21,985 bases of DNA, from the NCBI GenBank assembly GCA_001970855.1, contig LSSN01000787.1, positions 9,685 through 31,669 on the forward strand, in the 5' to 3' direction. Source of the stretch: Smittium culicis (taxonomy: Eukaryota; Kickxellomycota; Harpellomycetes; Harpellales; Legeriomycetaceae). Of the stretch, positions 1 to 9,838 are shown one piece after another. Numbering within the stretch: position 1 is the stretch's first letter; each line of letters begins with the position of its first letter. Under the pieces are notes generated by a model. It made no database searches. It saw only the letters and a program-made list of their open reading frames with translations, and had not been told where the DNA came from. The position numbers and the translations under genes were made by a program.

Positions 1-152
<152 letters not shown>

Positions 153-898
153 TGAGAATTTATGTGTGATATGATGCCTCAGAAATAGCTTTAATTGCAT
201 AAAGCTAAATTATTATTAGTTTTATACTAATTGTGTCATGAGTGTTATTCAATAACTACGCTCTTTATTTAACTATTTGTTCTAAATTTATCAAACAATA
301 AAATGATATGCAGCTTGATAATTTTCCGCGAACAAATATGAAACTTTCTGTCAATCAAAGAGTCAAAACTTTTCGTAGTTATTGATCAAATGCTATTTTT
401 CCGTCACTCACCAAAAAAAATAAAAAAGCGATCAACTCTTTTTGAGGAACAATAAATTTTTTTTACCAAGAAGTTTTAAATCTAGAAAATGTGTAGCTTA
501 TTTTATTTACTATATTTTTGTATTTAGACTCGATTGGCCAAGAAACGCTTTTTGCTCTACACAAATTAAAACTAAAATTAAAATTAAAAGCATTAAAACA
601 TTGTCTGAAAACCAATGAGTAATGGCTTTTCATCCATCAACTTAATCAAAGAGGAAATATTTAATTCTTTTTTATGCTTTTTTGTACTCAAGACTTAAAT
701 AACTCTTCGGCTAAGACTTTACTATCTGACAAATAAAGTCCTTCTCTTATATAAAATTTCCTGTTGAATTGTTTTGTCTTCAAAATATACTATAATCTAT
801 ACTCTGCAATAATTAGGCTTTTCATGCAAAGTTGTTTATAAAAAAATCCAGTGATTCTAGCTTTCCGCTTTTCAAATACCGAAAATTTTAAAATAAGA
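153..898. other. Intergenic region upstream of the CPSF-73 gene
   Basis: No reading frame of recognisable coding character was found on either strand. The stretch is AT-rich with short A and T runs. It should contain the promoter and 5' UTR of the downstream gene, but no specific promoter element stands out from the AT-rich background. Confidence 0.6.
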
Positions 899-3800
899 AT
901 GACATATAATTTAAAGCGCAAAGCAAAAATCGAGTTACCCATAGAAAACGAGGCTGATCTTCTTAAAATCACTCCCTTGGGCGCAGGTCAGGAAGTAGGC
1001 CGGTCATGTATAACAATTGAATATAAAAACAAACTCATCATGGTATTTTTCTAGCATTTTATTTTTCCACGTATATATTTTTTAATTTTATTTTTATTAA
1101 ACATAAATTTTATCTTTCTAATATTTTCATCTGATAAATCTAGCTAGACTGTGGTTTACATCCAGCATTTGATGGATTATCTAGCCTTCCTTTCTTCGAT
1201 GAGATTGATCCTGCCTCAATAGATGTCTTATTAGTCACTCAGTTAGGATTTATTTCTATCCGTTTTTACTTTTTTAATATTTTTCATTTAATTTAATTTA
1301 TAACTATCTCACCAAACTTTTTATTTTTGTAACCTTAATAGTTTTCACGTTGACCATGCAGCTGCTGTTCCTTACTTTTTAGAAAAAGTAATGAACCAAT
1401 ATTTTATATTTATTCTTATTTATATCTTTTATATTTTAATTTTTAAAATTCCTTCATTTTATATAGACCGACTTTAACGGGCGTACATTTATGACGCATC
1501 CAACGAAAGCCATTTTTCGCTGGCTTTTATCTGATTACGTCAAGGTTAGGTAAGTTGTATTCCCCCACGCTTACAAATAAGTATTTTTGACTTAAAATAA
1601 ACATAATCAATATAGTAACAGCGGCAGAATATCTGACGAAGAAATTCTATACAATGAGCAAGACATGATCAGGGCTTATAACAAGATTGAAGTAATTGAT
1701 TTTCATCAACAGATAGAAGTGAATGGGATAAAGTTTACTGCATACAACGCCGGCCATGTCTTGGGTGCCGCTATGTTTGTTATTGAGATAGCAGGAATTA
1801 AAATTTTATATACTGGAGATTACTCGCGCGAAGAAGATAGGCATCTTATGGCCGCAGAAAACCCAAGACAACAAATTGATGTTATGATAACTGAATCTAC
1901 TTATGGAGTTCAAAGTTACGAACCTCGATCCGAGAGAGAATTTAGATTCACAAAACTAGTAAAGGATGTCGTACTAAGGGGCGGAAGATGTCTAATGCCA
2001 GTTTTTGCTCTAGGCCGTACCCAAGAACTATTACTCATCCTAGAAGAGTTCTGGGAAAATAACCCTGAGCTTGAATCAATACCTATTTACTTTGCTTCCA
2101 CTTTAGCCAAAAGATGCATGCTAGTCTACCAAACTTATATTCATATGATGAACTCTGAAATTCAAAAAAAATTTTTGACCTCCAACCCGTTTATATTTAA
2201 AAACATCTCATATTTAAATAATGTTACTCATTTTGATGATGTTGGGCCTTGCGTAATGATCGCATCCCCCGGAATGCTTCAGGTAAACTACATTTATTTT
2301 TCTATATATTCATTTTTTTTTATTTTTTATTTTTTTTTTTCACGAGAAAAAAAAGTTCTATATATTCATAAACTCCATTTTTTCTTCAAACACTTTAAAC
2401 TCGAGTTCAATCAAATTTTATAGCTGAATTTAATTATTTTCATTTCTAAAACTTTTCTTGAACTTCCCTATGTTAACTTTTTAAAATTCTATTAAATTTT
2501 ATTATTTTATATACTTAATCATTAAACTTCATCTAAAATAGAGTGGTGTGTCACGCGACTTTTTCGATAAATGGGCACCCGACCGAAGAAATGGATTGGT
2601 TCTTACAGGCTATTCAGTAGAGGGTACGCTTGCAAGAACTATTATGAACGAGCCGATGGAAGTTCTAACTCAACAAGGAATTAAGATCCCGCGACGTATG
2701 TCTGTTAATTATATTTCTTTCTCTGCACATGTTGATTATACTCAAAACAGCTCTTTTATAGATGAAATTCTTCCTTCTCACCTGGTAAATATCAATTAAT
2801 CTATTTCTGTTTTTATTTTAAGCTAATTTTTTTTTTTTATTAGATCTTAGTTCATGGTGAGCAGAACGCAATGTATCGGTTAAAGTCTGCACTAAAAGCT
2901 AAATTTCTTGAGAAGGAACATTCCATTAAAATATACAACCCAAGAAACACTGAATCTGTAAAAATGTATTTTAAAGGTGAAAAAATGGCTCGACTAATGG
3001 GCACTTTGGCAGTGGAACAAGTTCCTAAAAATAACACTGTTATTGAAGGTGTAATTGTTGAGCGAAATTACAAGTACAACCTTTACCAAAGTGATGATTT
3101 AAAAGAGTTTGAAGGAATTAACGAAGTACCTATTCTGCAGAAGATTAAACTTCCTTACCATAATACACTTTCTTTACTACTATTCCATTTACAAACAATG
3201 TACGGAAACATCAAAAGATCGACTAATTCCACCTTAAACAATGTTATAAATCTGAAAGTATTTAACTCTGTAAATATAATTCTTAAAGAGTCCGAGTTTT
3301 CTATTGACCTTGAATGGTTTAGCTCAACTCTAAATGATATGATTGCTGATTCGATTGTAGCTCTTTTATTAAACATTGATTGCAGCCCCGTTTCTGTGAA
3401 AAGTTCGAAAATTTTACTTTTTTTTTTAATTAGTTTATTTCATAATTAATAGTACATTAACTTTTTTTATCTACTTCATTTAGTTACTTCTTCTCCATGT
3501 AGTCATTCTCATAGTGACATTTCAGATAAGCATCAAAAAATGTCTGGCCCTATTACTAGCAATAGCCCTAGTAAAAAATCTTCTATAAATATTATAGATT
3601 CTCGTTCTGTTTTAGAAGAAGGAGTAAACCAACCTTTATCACCTTTTATTGATGGCGTTAACGAGAACAAAGACGATTATTTGAGCTGCAGGACCAGTCC
3701 AGAGGTTATAGTAGACGAGCTCGCAGACTTTTTATCGGAGCAATTCGCAGTTGTCGAGTTTTCACCAGATAAAAGCTCACTTCTTATAAAAGAGAAGTAT

Positions 3801-4055
3801 GAAAATACCAGCTACTCTGCTAAAATTCGCTTGTCTGACTTGGTAAGTGATTCATCTTTTATTTAGTATAAAAACATTTTTGAACATTCTTACCAGCATT
3901 TATATTTCAATTAATTATTTTTAATTTAACACTTTTAATATACATTTTTTAAAATATATATACAATAGAAAATAGAGTGTATAGACGGTCAATTGGAAAA
4001 AAGGATTACTGTAATCCTGGCAAGAATATGCAGAACCTTAAAATCAATTTCTTAG
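899..4055 (+). CDS. CPSF3: CPSF-73 / Ysh1-type mRNA 3'-end processing endonuclease (9 exons)
   Basis: This is the zinc-dependent nuclease that cleaves pre-mRNA before polyadenylation in the nuclear CPSF complex. Exons: 899-1042, 1144-1241, 1342-1387, 1467-1549, 1616-2282, 2542-2784, 2844-about 3402, about 3484-3842, 3969-4055. The phases fit, giving about 761 residues (human about 684, yeast Ysh1 about 779). The metallo-beta-lactamase core is complete: D50 in LDCG, H81/H83/D85/H86 in HFHVDH, H171 in AGHVLGAA and D192 in LLYTGD. The beta-CASP motifs follow: E217 in ESTYG, H409 in SFSAH and H431 in ILVHGEQN. The C-terminal domain ends in a CPSF-73-like tail on the last exon. The start at 899 leaves a short N-terminal extension before [12 protein letters not shown]; an in-frame ATG lies upstream at 851. 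Only the exon 7/8 junction is uncertain: AAAA/GTTCGA to TTTAG is the phase-compatible choice. All catalytic residues are present, so the gene looks functional. Confidence 0.95.
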
Positions 4056-4271
4056 CATTAAATTTCATGACAAGATCAAATGAAAAGATTCAATTTTTTA
4101 TATGCTCTAAATTTAATTTAATTTTTTATTTGTAGATAATGCATTTAGTTAAAAACTTTGCTACGATTATCATTGTTACTTTTTTATTTTTTATTTATTT
4201 GGTTTAATATAAATTGATTGTTAAAAACAAAAAATAATTAATGGCTAAGAATATATGGTTTCATAAAAGTT

Positions 4272-4277
4272 TTTATT
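4272..4277 (-). terminator. Possible poly(A) signal AATAAA for the P-protein gene
   Basis: On the minus strand AATAAA occurs 38 bases after the P-protein stop codon, inside the 259-bp convergent gap to CPSF-73. A plus-strand AATAAA also occurs at 4280-4285, about 225 bases beyond the CPSF-73 stop. In DNA this AT-rich the hexamer arises often by chance, so only its position supports it. Confidence 0.3.
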
Positions 4278-4314
4278 AGAATAAAGAGAAAATTTTAAAT
4301 TTGGTAAAGCCAAA

Positions 4315-5779
4315 TCAAATCATGTTTGGATAAATTCCCAAAAGCTTTGCATAAGAGCAAGAATTTCGCAGATCAGAAATTACATCATCGGCAATTTGGT
4401 TACAATTATCGTAGCTTTCAGTTGAAGTGATCGTAGCTTCAACAAAAAACATATAATGCCATCTGTTAGGATCGATGGAGGTGAAAGTGGAATCGTTTGC
4501 TGGTCTAGAGTTTATGGCAGTTAAATTAAGTCCAAATTTACTGAAAACATTTAAGGCTAAACAAAGGGCGCCAGGGTTTCTGTGGTCAACAGTGAACATT
4601 ACAAGCATTTTGTCGGCCTTTTTGACTATCATTTTATCATTTTGAGCACCAATAACAAAAAACCTTGTAACGTTATTAGATTTAGAGCTGATATCCATTT
4701 CTAGTATGTTTAACTCATATATGTCGGCGCATATGGAATTGGAGATAGCGGCAGAATTAGGTTCTTTAGAAGCAAGCTGAGCACCTAAAGCTGTTGAATT
4801 TACTTCAACAATCTGAGCTTTAGGAAGATTATTTTTTAACCAATCTTTTGATTGCCCAATGGCCATAGGGTGGGAAAATATTTTAGTTATATGTTCCAGC
4901 TTTGAATTAGAAAGTAGGGATTGTTTAAGAGGTAGGTATACTTCGGATAAAACGGTTATTGAATCGTTTGTTGGCGATTTGAATGAGTCCAGTGTTTGTA
5001 CAACAGATCCAAAAATAATATTTTCTACAGGAACCAAGCCATAATTAACTTCCCCTTTAGATAGAGAGGAAAATATGCCTATTTTTTAATATACCACAAA
5101 AAGAAAGTTATAATTTATTCAAATAAAATTCTACATCACTTATAAGTTCAGGACTATTGATATTAATATAAAGATAAATATTAGAAGTAAGCAAATATAA
5201 AACTAAACGCTATTACGAGTTGGTAGGATGGAAGAAATAGGTTGAAAATATATATTTGATAAATAAAAATTGGTATATAAGATATTTTACCATCGATTGT
5301 ACTAATAGGAATATATGTCATGCTATTTCCAAATCGTTCCTTAGCAGCTTGATGACAAAAAGTGCCCTGAGGCCCAAGATAGCCTACTTTAATAAACTCT
5401 TGCAAAGATATTGAGGCAGACATAATTTCACGGTAAATTGAGCAAACGGAATCGTTTGTTAGAGGACCTTCATTTAAACTTTTAACCTTATATAGAATAT
5501 AAATATATAAGAATTAAAGCGAAAGTTTTAATGGATGAAGAAAACAAGAAAACAATGAAAGAAACGATTTTAAGATCGATATTATGATGAAGTTACTCTG
5601 TTAAAAACGTTTTTTTCCTGCTCCGGGACGTAAACGTTTGAAATTGAGGATTCATTTGAAGAATCGCTTTTGCGTTTAGATTCACCCACTAAAATCGATA
5701 AATTTGCTCTTTCGTTCAAACAAGACACAATCTTGTGATCGATTTCAGAAATTTTGGTTCTCACTGTATCTAGGTCCAT
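4315..5779 (-). CDS. Bifunctional P-protein: chorismate mutase / prephenate dehydratase with ACT domain (3 exons)
   Basis: Converts chorismate to prephenate and then to phenylpyruvate in phenylalanine biosynthesis. Exons on the minus strand: 5779-5597, 5486-5291, 5078-4315. Introns are 110 and 212 bp with donors GTAACT and GTAAAA, and phases agree. The product is 380 residues, close to E. coli PheA (386). Residues 1-95 form an AroQ chorismate mutase with R7, R24, K35, E55, S86 and Q90 at active-site positions and the P-protein-like linker LNEGPL and YREIMSAS. Residues 95-270 are prephenate dehydratase: GYLGPQGTF (96-104), GLVPVEN, SHP, and the catalytic TRF at 264-266. An ACT domain follows, with NPGAL (294-298) and NSRP (316-319), the likely phenylalanine sensor. 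Oddities: the positions of E. coli CM D48 and R51 are V51 and Q54, ESRP has become NSRP, and about seven Ser-rich residues are inserted at 38-47. Fungi such as yeast use separate enzymes, so this may be a bacterial acquisition or an ancestral fusion; I infer this and cannot test it here. Confidence 0.93.
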
Positions 5780-6014
5780 TTGATTGGTAAATAAAAATTA
5801 AAACAATATAAAAGCAGAGGAGATGAGTAAAATGAAGATAAAAACAATATTTAAGCAGCTTAGATGAATGGAAATAGAAAATTATTTGAAAATAAAGCTG
5901 CCAAAGATTTGTCCAAAGTGTTAAGTTAGAGAATTGATTTTTAAAGATAACATTTACTTCGATCGATCTTATAGGCCTATAACTGAGCGTGATTTTGGAT
6001 CATAAACCAAGCTA

Positions 6015-6084
6015 ATGGATAATCCTTATGCTATTGGCCCAGCATATTATGCCCGAATTCCTCCATTTAGCCCTATCAGTGATG
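6015..6084 (+). CDS. Possible first exon of an unidentified gene, or a gene remnant
   Basis: An ATG at 6015 opens a 23-codon stretch reading MDNPYAIGPAYYARIPPF and on to SPISD. It ends at a good donor (G/GTATAT at 6085). It is clearly richer in G and C and in Pro, Gly and Ala codons than the flanking DNA, as real exons here are. A TTTAG acceptor near 6245 would add only about ten codons before a stop, so no convincing continuation was found. It faces away from the P-protein start, 235 bp upstream, so it could be the start of a divergent gene that has decayed. I do not recognise the peptide. Confidence 0.25.
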
Positions 6085-6530
6085 GTATATTTTTTTTTCT
6101 TTGTATTAGAGTTTATTTATTTCAATTTTAAATTAATATATGTATTGACTCAAAAAAATTATACCATAACTAAGCATTCTATTGGCTATTAATTAAAATA
6201 TTTTAATAAAATATAATATTAAATATATAATGTACTCACACTTTAGATCGTTGTTCATCGAAAGGGTTAAAACAACCATAGCAATCAGCTCAAGTGAACA
6301 AATTGAGTAATTTATATACATAGTCATTTAACTAATCCCCTGTGTGTATTGATTTTCTAGAGCGTCCAAGGATAATCGATTGAAATTTTATTTTTTTATT
6401 TTTTTATTTTTTTTATTAGCTTTTTGAATGCATTTAAATTGTGTTCAATAAACTTTATTAGGCAAAAAAAAATTAAATACGTAGCTGATATATTTTTTTA
6501 AACCATGCTTTTTTTTTTGGCCTTAAATAA

Positions 6531-7161
6531 ATACGATTAGATTTTTCCATAAAAGCATTGAGCGCTTATAAGTGTGAAAATCATTTCCGTTGTTTAATAG
6601 ATTGTGAAATGTGCTTTTGTGAGTTATCTATACTAAAATTTCACATATCTCTATACTATCATTGGTTGGTAATCATTAAGTCAACAATAAGCGATTTTGA
6701 GGATAGATATTCCAGAGAAGAACCACTCAGAAACAGGAGGAATCGATTCTTTCAGTACATCGTGGAACAAATGCTATTCATAATTCCATTTTTCTATAGT
6801 AATACGAAGCTCAACAGTTTAGCAGCTTTTTTTAGGAGAACCAGGTTGATCATTCCTATATTTGGTCAGGTGTCTATTTTTTATAAACCCTGTTAGATAT
6901 AGGCTCTGAATATGAGTTCAGTGATATCTATTAGTTCTATTTTCTTATTTAAAGCTTGATTATATGGTTGATTGTAACTTTAATTTACATCCTGTTTGAA
7001 GTAATACATGGGCGGGTCTTTTGGTTAGTAATTTGAAGACAATTTCCTATAATTACGCAGCTGACAGACCGATAGAGGAATTTATATTTATAATGACAGT
7101 TGCTTTTTTATGCTTTCGCGAGCTTTACTATTTTAAAGCTTACTTTACATATAATGTCTAG
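6531..7161 (+). pseudogene. Broken reading frames, possibly a decayed ISXO2/IS1595-like transposase
   Basis: Two plus-strand open stretches lie in a row: 6531-6896 (in-frame codons before TAG) and 6925-7161, the latter interrupted by TGA at 6997. The first contains a C-x-x-C pattern (CLIDCEMC, from FRCLIDC) followed by ISLYYHW. That loosely recalls the zinc-ribbon and YYW region that precedes the catalytic core of ISXO2-like transposases. The second has MVDCNF, then WAGLLV, then a D-R pair in YAADRP, in roughly the order VDE - WVFGG - DR seen in that family. Composition is less AT-biased than the flanks. The match is by eye and weak; a different lost gene is equally possible. No terminal repeats were identified. 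Confidence 0.22.
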
Positions 7162-9469
7162 CGTTTTTATCGTGCCAAAAAAACTTCATGCTTAAACCAC
7201 ACTTAGGCCAAAATTCTTAAGCTTATTAAAAAATCACATTGCTTAAGCTATTTTATAGTTATTTACTATTTGATGCATTATATCTCATACTCATTAAAAT
7301 TTTGCGATTCAATGCTATTTAGTTTATTTTTAATTTGGGTGGCTAATTTTGTAGTTCAAAAAAAACTGTATAGAAGTGATTAAATGTACTATTTTTAAGG
7401 GTTTATAAATGTAACGTGTTGTATTTGAAAGAAATTACATAATTTTAATTTTTGAAAAGCTTAACTATTCAAGGAGTGGATAAGTTTTACTTTTTATATT
7501 GAACGCTAGTTCCAGCTTATGGACTGAGCATTTATTATGTTTATTGTTGAATCTGATAAACTAGAGTAAAGAAAAGCATCAATTTGGGAGATTATTTGGT
7601 AAAGCGTAACTTTTTTTCTTAAAAACTTTATTTGCTAGAGTAGATTAGATAAAAATATTGTTTACATCATATAGTTCATTCGATAGCATTTACTAACAGA
7701 ATATAAAAATTAAAATAGATCTGATTACATGGAAAATTTAAATAGAAAAAATATCAATCCTCAAAATAATCTCTGATATTTACAATTATAAATATAACGT
7801 TTAAAATTCAAGGAGTTTAAACATGACTAGGACAAGGACTTATTCTGGAAAACTTGTAATTATTTTTATAATAGATATAATAAGTTTATCTATTTAGTTC
7901 TGGTGTTAATTTCTCACGAGTTGATATAGTGAACAGATCAGGGTTGTCAACACATAAATGAAATAGAAAACATTCCATATTTTTATTTTATGGTCAATTG
8001 TAATTACGCCCTATACATCTTGATAGAATTTTATTTTGCTTAGAAACAAGCACAGAAGTAAACCATCATGATTTTTTTGGTAATATCAGTCATTTTCAAT
8101 TATTTTTACACTATAATTTTGTATTCATCTAGCGAACCAAGCACTTTAATTTCTAGCGATTATTTTATTTTTCAAAGTGGTCCGATATTGGGTGTATGAG
8201 GATATGAGCGATATAAAAATATTTGTTGTAAATTTGTCCAAAATACGCATTTTGAAAATAAAAGGGAAAAAATTTATTCCAAAGAACGTGAAGAGCTAGA
8301 TAATGTGGTTTAAATATTTTTGAGTTTAAAGCACTATATTTCAGGTATGTAAATATCAAAAATTAAACAAATAGATGGTTTATTATAAAAATATATATAT
8401 ACAAGAATCGACAAGGCAAGGAAAAATTGTTGTTGAAAAGTTTAATTTTTGCAAAAAAGAGTAAGCTCTTCAATTGATATTTATATTTTATTTTATCAAT
8501 AGTAAATAAACTGCAGCTTTTTAAATCGTATCGCTATTTTGTCGTAGAGCGATTATGCATTCCATTAAAAAGAGATTCTGGTGTGAAAAAAAATTTAATA
8601 ATTTAGGAGATAATAAAAAATAATTCTTATTACTGTTTTTTTTTAGTTTGATCTGCGCGTGAAAAATAACCATGAAAAATTGAATGTAAATAATATCTAA
8701 TTCAATTGAGAGAAAATAAATCAATTCGATCACGAAAAAAAGAATATGAATACATATTATGGAATATTGCTTAATAAAAAGAATAGTAAATTAATGAACA
8801 TAATAATGGTAACTGTTAGTATATTATATTACTAGCTTTCAAAAATTTGTATAAAAAGTTAATTAAGGCTGGATCTCATGACACACTCTCAGAAAAAAAT
8901 CATTATATAGAAAATTATATTAATTTTTTGTTAGCTTTAAATTTAGTTTATATAGCTAAAAAATAAATAAGCTTCAAAATATGACAATGTTTTAAAATCA
9001 GTCGAATGCTAAAATTAGTATATCCAAGTCCATAATAGTCATAAACTATACTAATAAAAACTTCAAATCTTATGACTTTTATTTTTTTTCGTATTTTTCA
9101 AACGCTTAAAAATGCCAAAATTTATTAATTAATTTATAAAACTATTATTTAAAGATAATTTCAAGGTTCTAATATAATTATACAGTATATCCTAATGATC
9201 CAGCTCAGATTAATTGTAAAAGAATTAATGTGGTGTATTTTTTTGAGTTATTTTTTTTTATCGTGGAAAAATGTATAATATCCAGCGATATTTTTCTGGG
9301 AAAAAATAATTTAATTATAAAATTTCCATTATCGACTATACAAACAGCAAATTTGAATAAAAATGTTTTTCGGAGCTTTCCCTTTATTCATAGATTTTTA
9401 AAGTTAGTTAAGAAAAATTTTCTGATTTTTGTTTTTAAAAAACTAATCGAGTTAACGAATAAAAACTAT
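7162..9469. other. Long AT-rich region without a recognisable gene
   Basis: No intact gene could be supported. Short open stretches exist, for example a plus-strand run of about 50 codons near 8145-8300 containing RYWVYEDMSDIKIF that ends in TAG. Minus-strand frames at 8165-8359 and 8521-8733 and a Phe-rich plus frame at 9230-9505 are also present. None has a recognisable motif, convincing start or splice-linked continuation. The run near 8145-8300 could be a small relic of an old mobile element; the others have the Phe/Ile/Leu/Asn/Lys bias expected from translating AT-rich non-coding DNA. Confidence 0.5.
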
Positions 9470-9838
9470 GTTTTTTTTATAGTATTTTATTACTTTTTGG
9501 TTTGATTACAGGTCTTCTTAAAAAATACTGTAGAAAGGATGCTTTTTTTATAGTATTTTATTACTTTTTGGTTTGATTACAGGTCTTCTTAAAAAATACT
9601 GTAGAAAGGATGCTTTTTTTATAGTATTTTATTACTTTTTGGTTTGATTACAGGTCTTCTTAAAAAATACTGTAGAAAGGATGCTTTTTTTATAGTATTT
9701 TATTACTTTTTGGTTTGATTACAGGTCTTCTTAAAAAATACTGTAGAAAGGATGCTTTTTTTATAGTATTTTATTACTTTTTGGTTTGATTACAGGTCTT
9801 CTTAAAAAATACTGTAGAAAGGATGCTTTTTTTATAGT
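9470..9838. repeat. 71-bp tandem repeat, five copies plus a partial
   Basis: Units begin at 9470, 9541, 9612, 9683 and 9754, each 71 bp, with a partial sixth copy at 9825-9838. Copies from 9541 on look identical; the first differs only at its left edge (GTTTT rather than GCTTT). Each unit contains TATAGTATTTT and, about 30 bases later, AAAATACTGTA, which are near-perfect reverse complements with one G-T wobble. The same arms also face each other across each unit junction. The array is a recently expanded minisatellite able to form hairpins in two registers. It has no spacers, so it is not CRISPR-like, and it encodes nothing recognisable. Confidence 0.96.

Noticed and set aside
2852..3376. Minus-strand ORFs within the CPSF-73 gene
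   Set aside because: Antisense shadows of exon 7, whose plus-strand product aligns with the family throughout.
8165..8733. Minus-strand ORFs at 8165-8359 and 8521-8733
   Set aside because: Short, aromatic- and Asn-rich, without homology cues, splice-linked partners or a coding-like composition shift.
9230..9505. 91-codon plus-strand ORF running into the tandem repeat
   Set aside because: Non-ATG start, Phe/Lys/Asn-rich, no motif, and its end lies inside the first repeat unit; likely chance.
9470..9838. CRISPR-like array
   Set aside because: The 71-bp units are contiguous with no variable spacers and the DNA is eukaryotic, so this is a plain tandem repeat.
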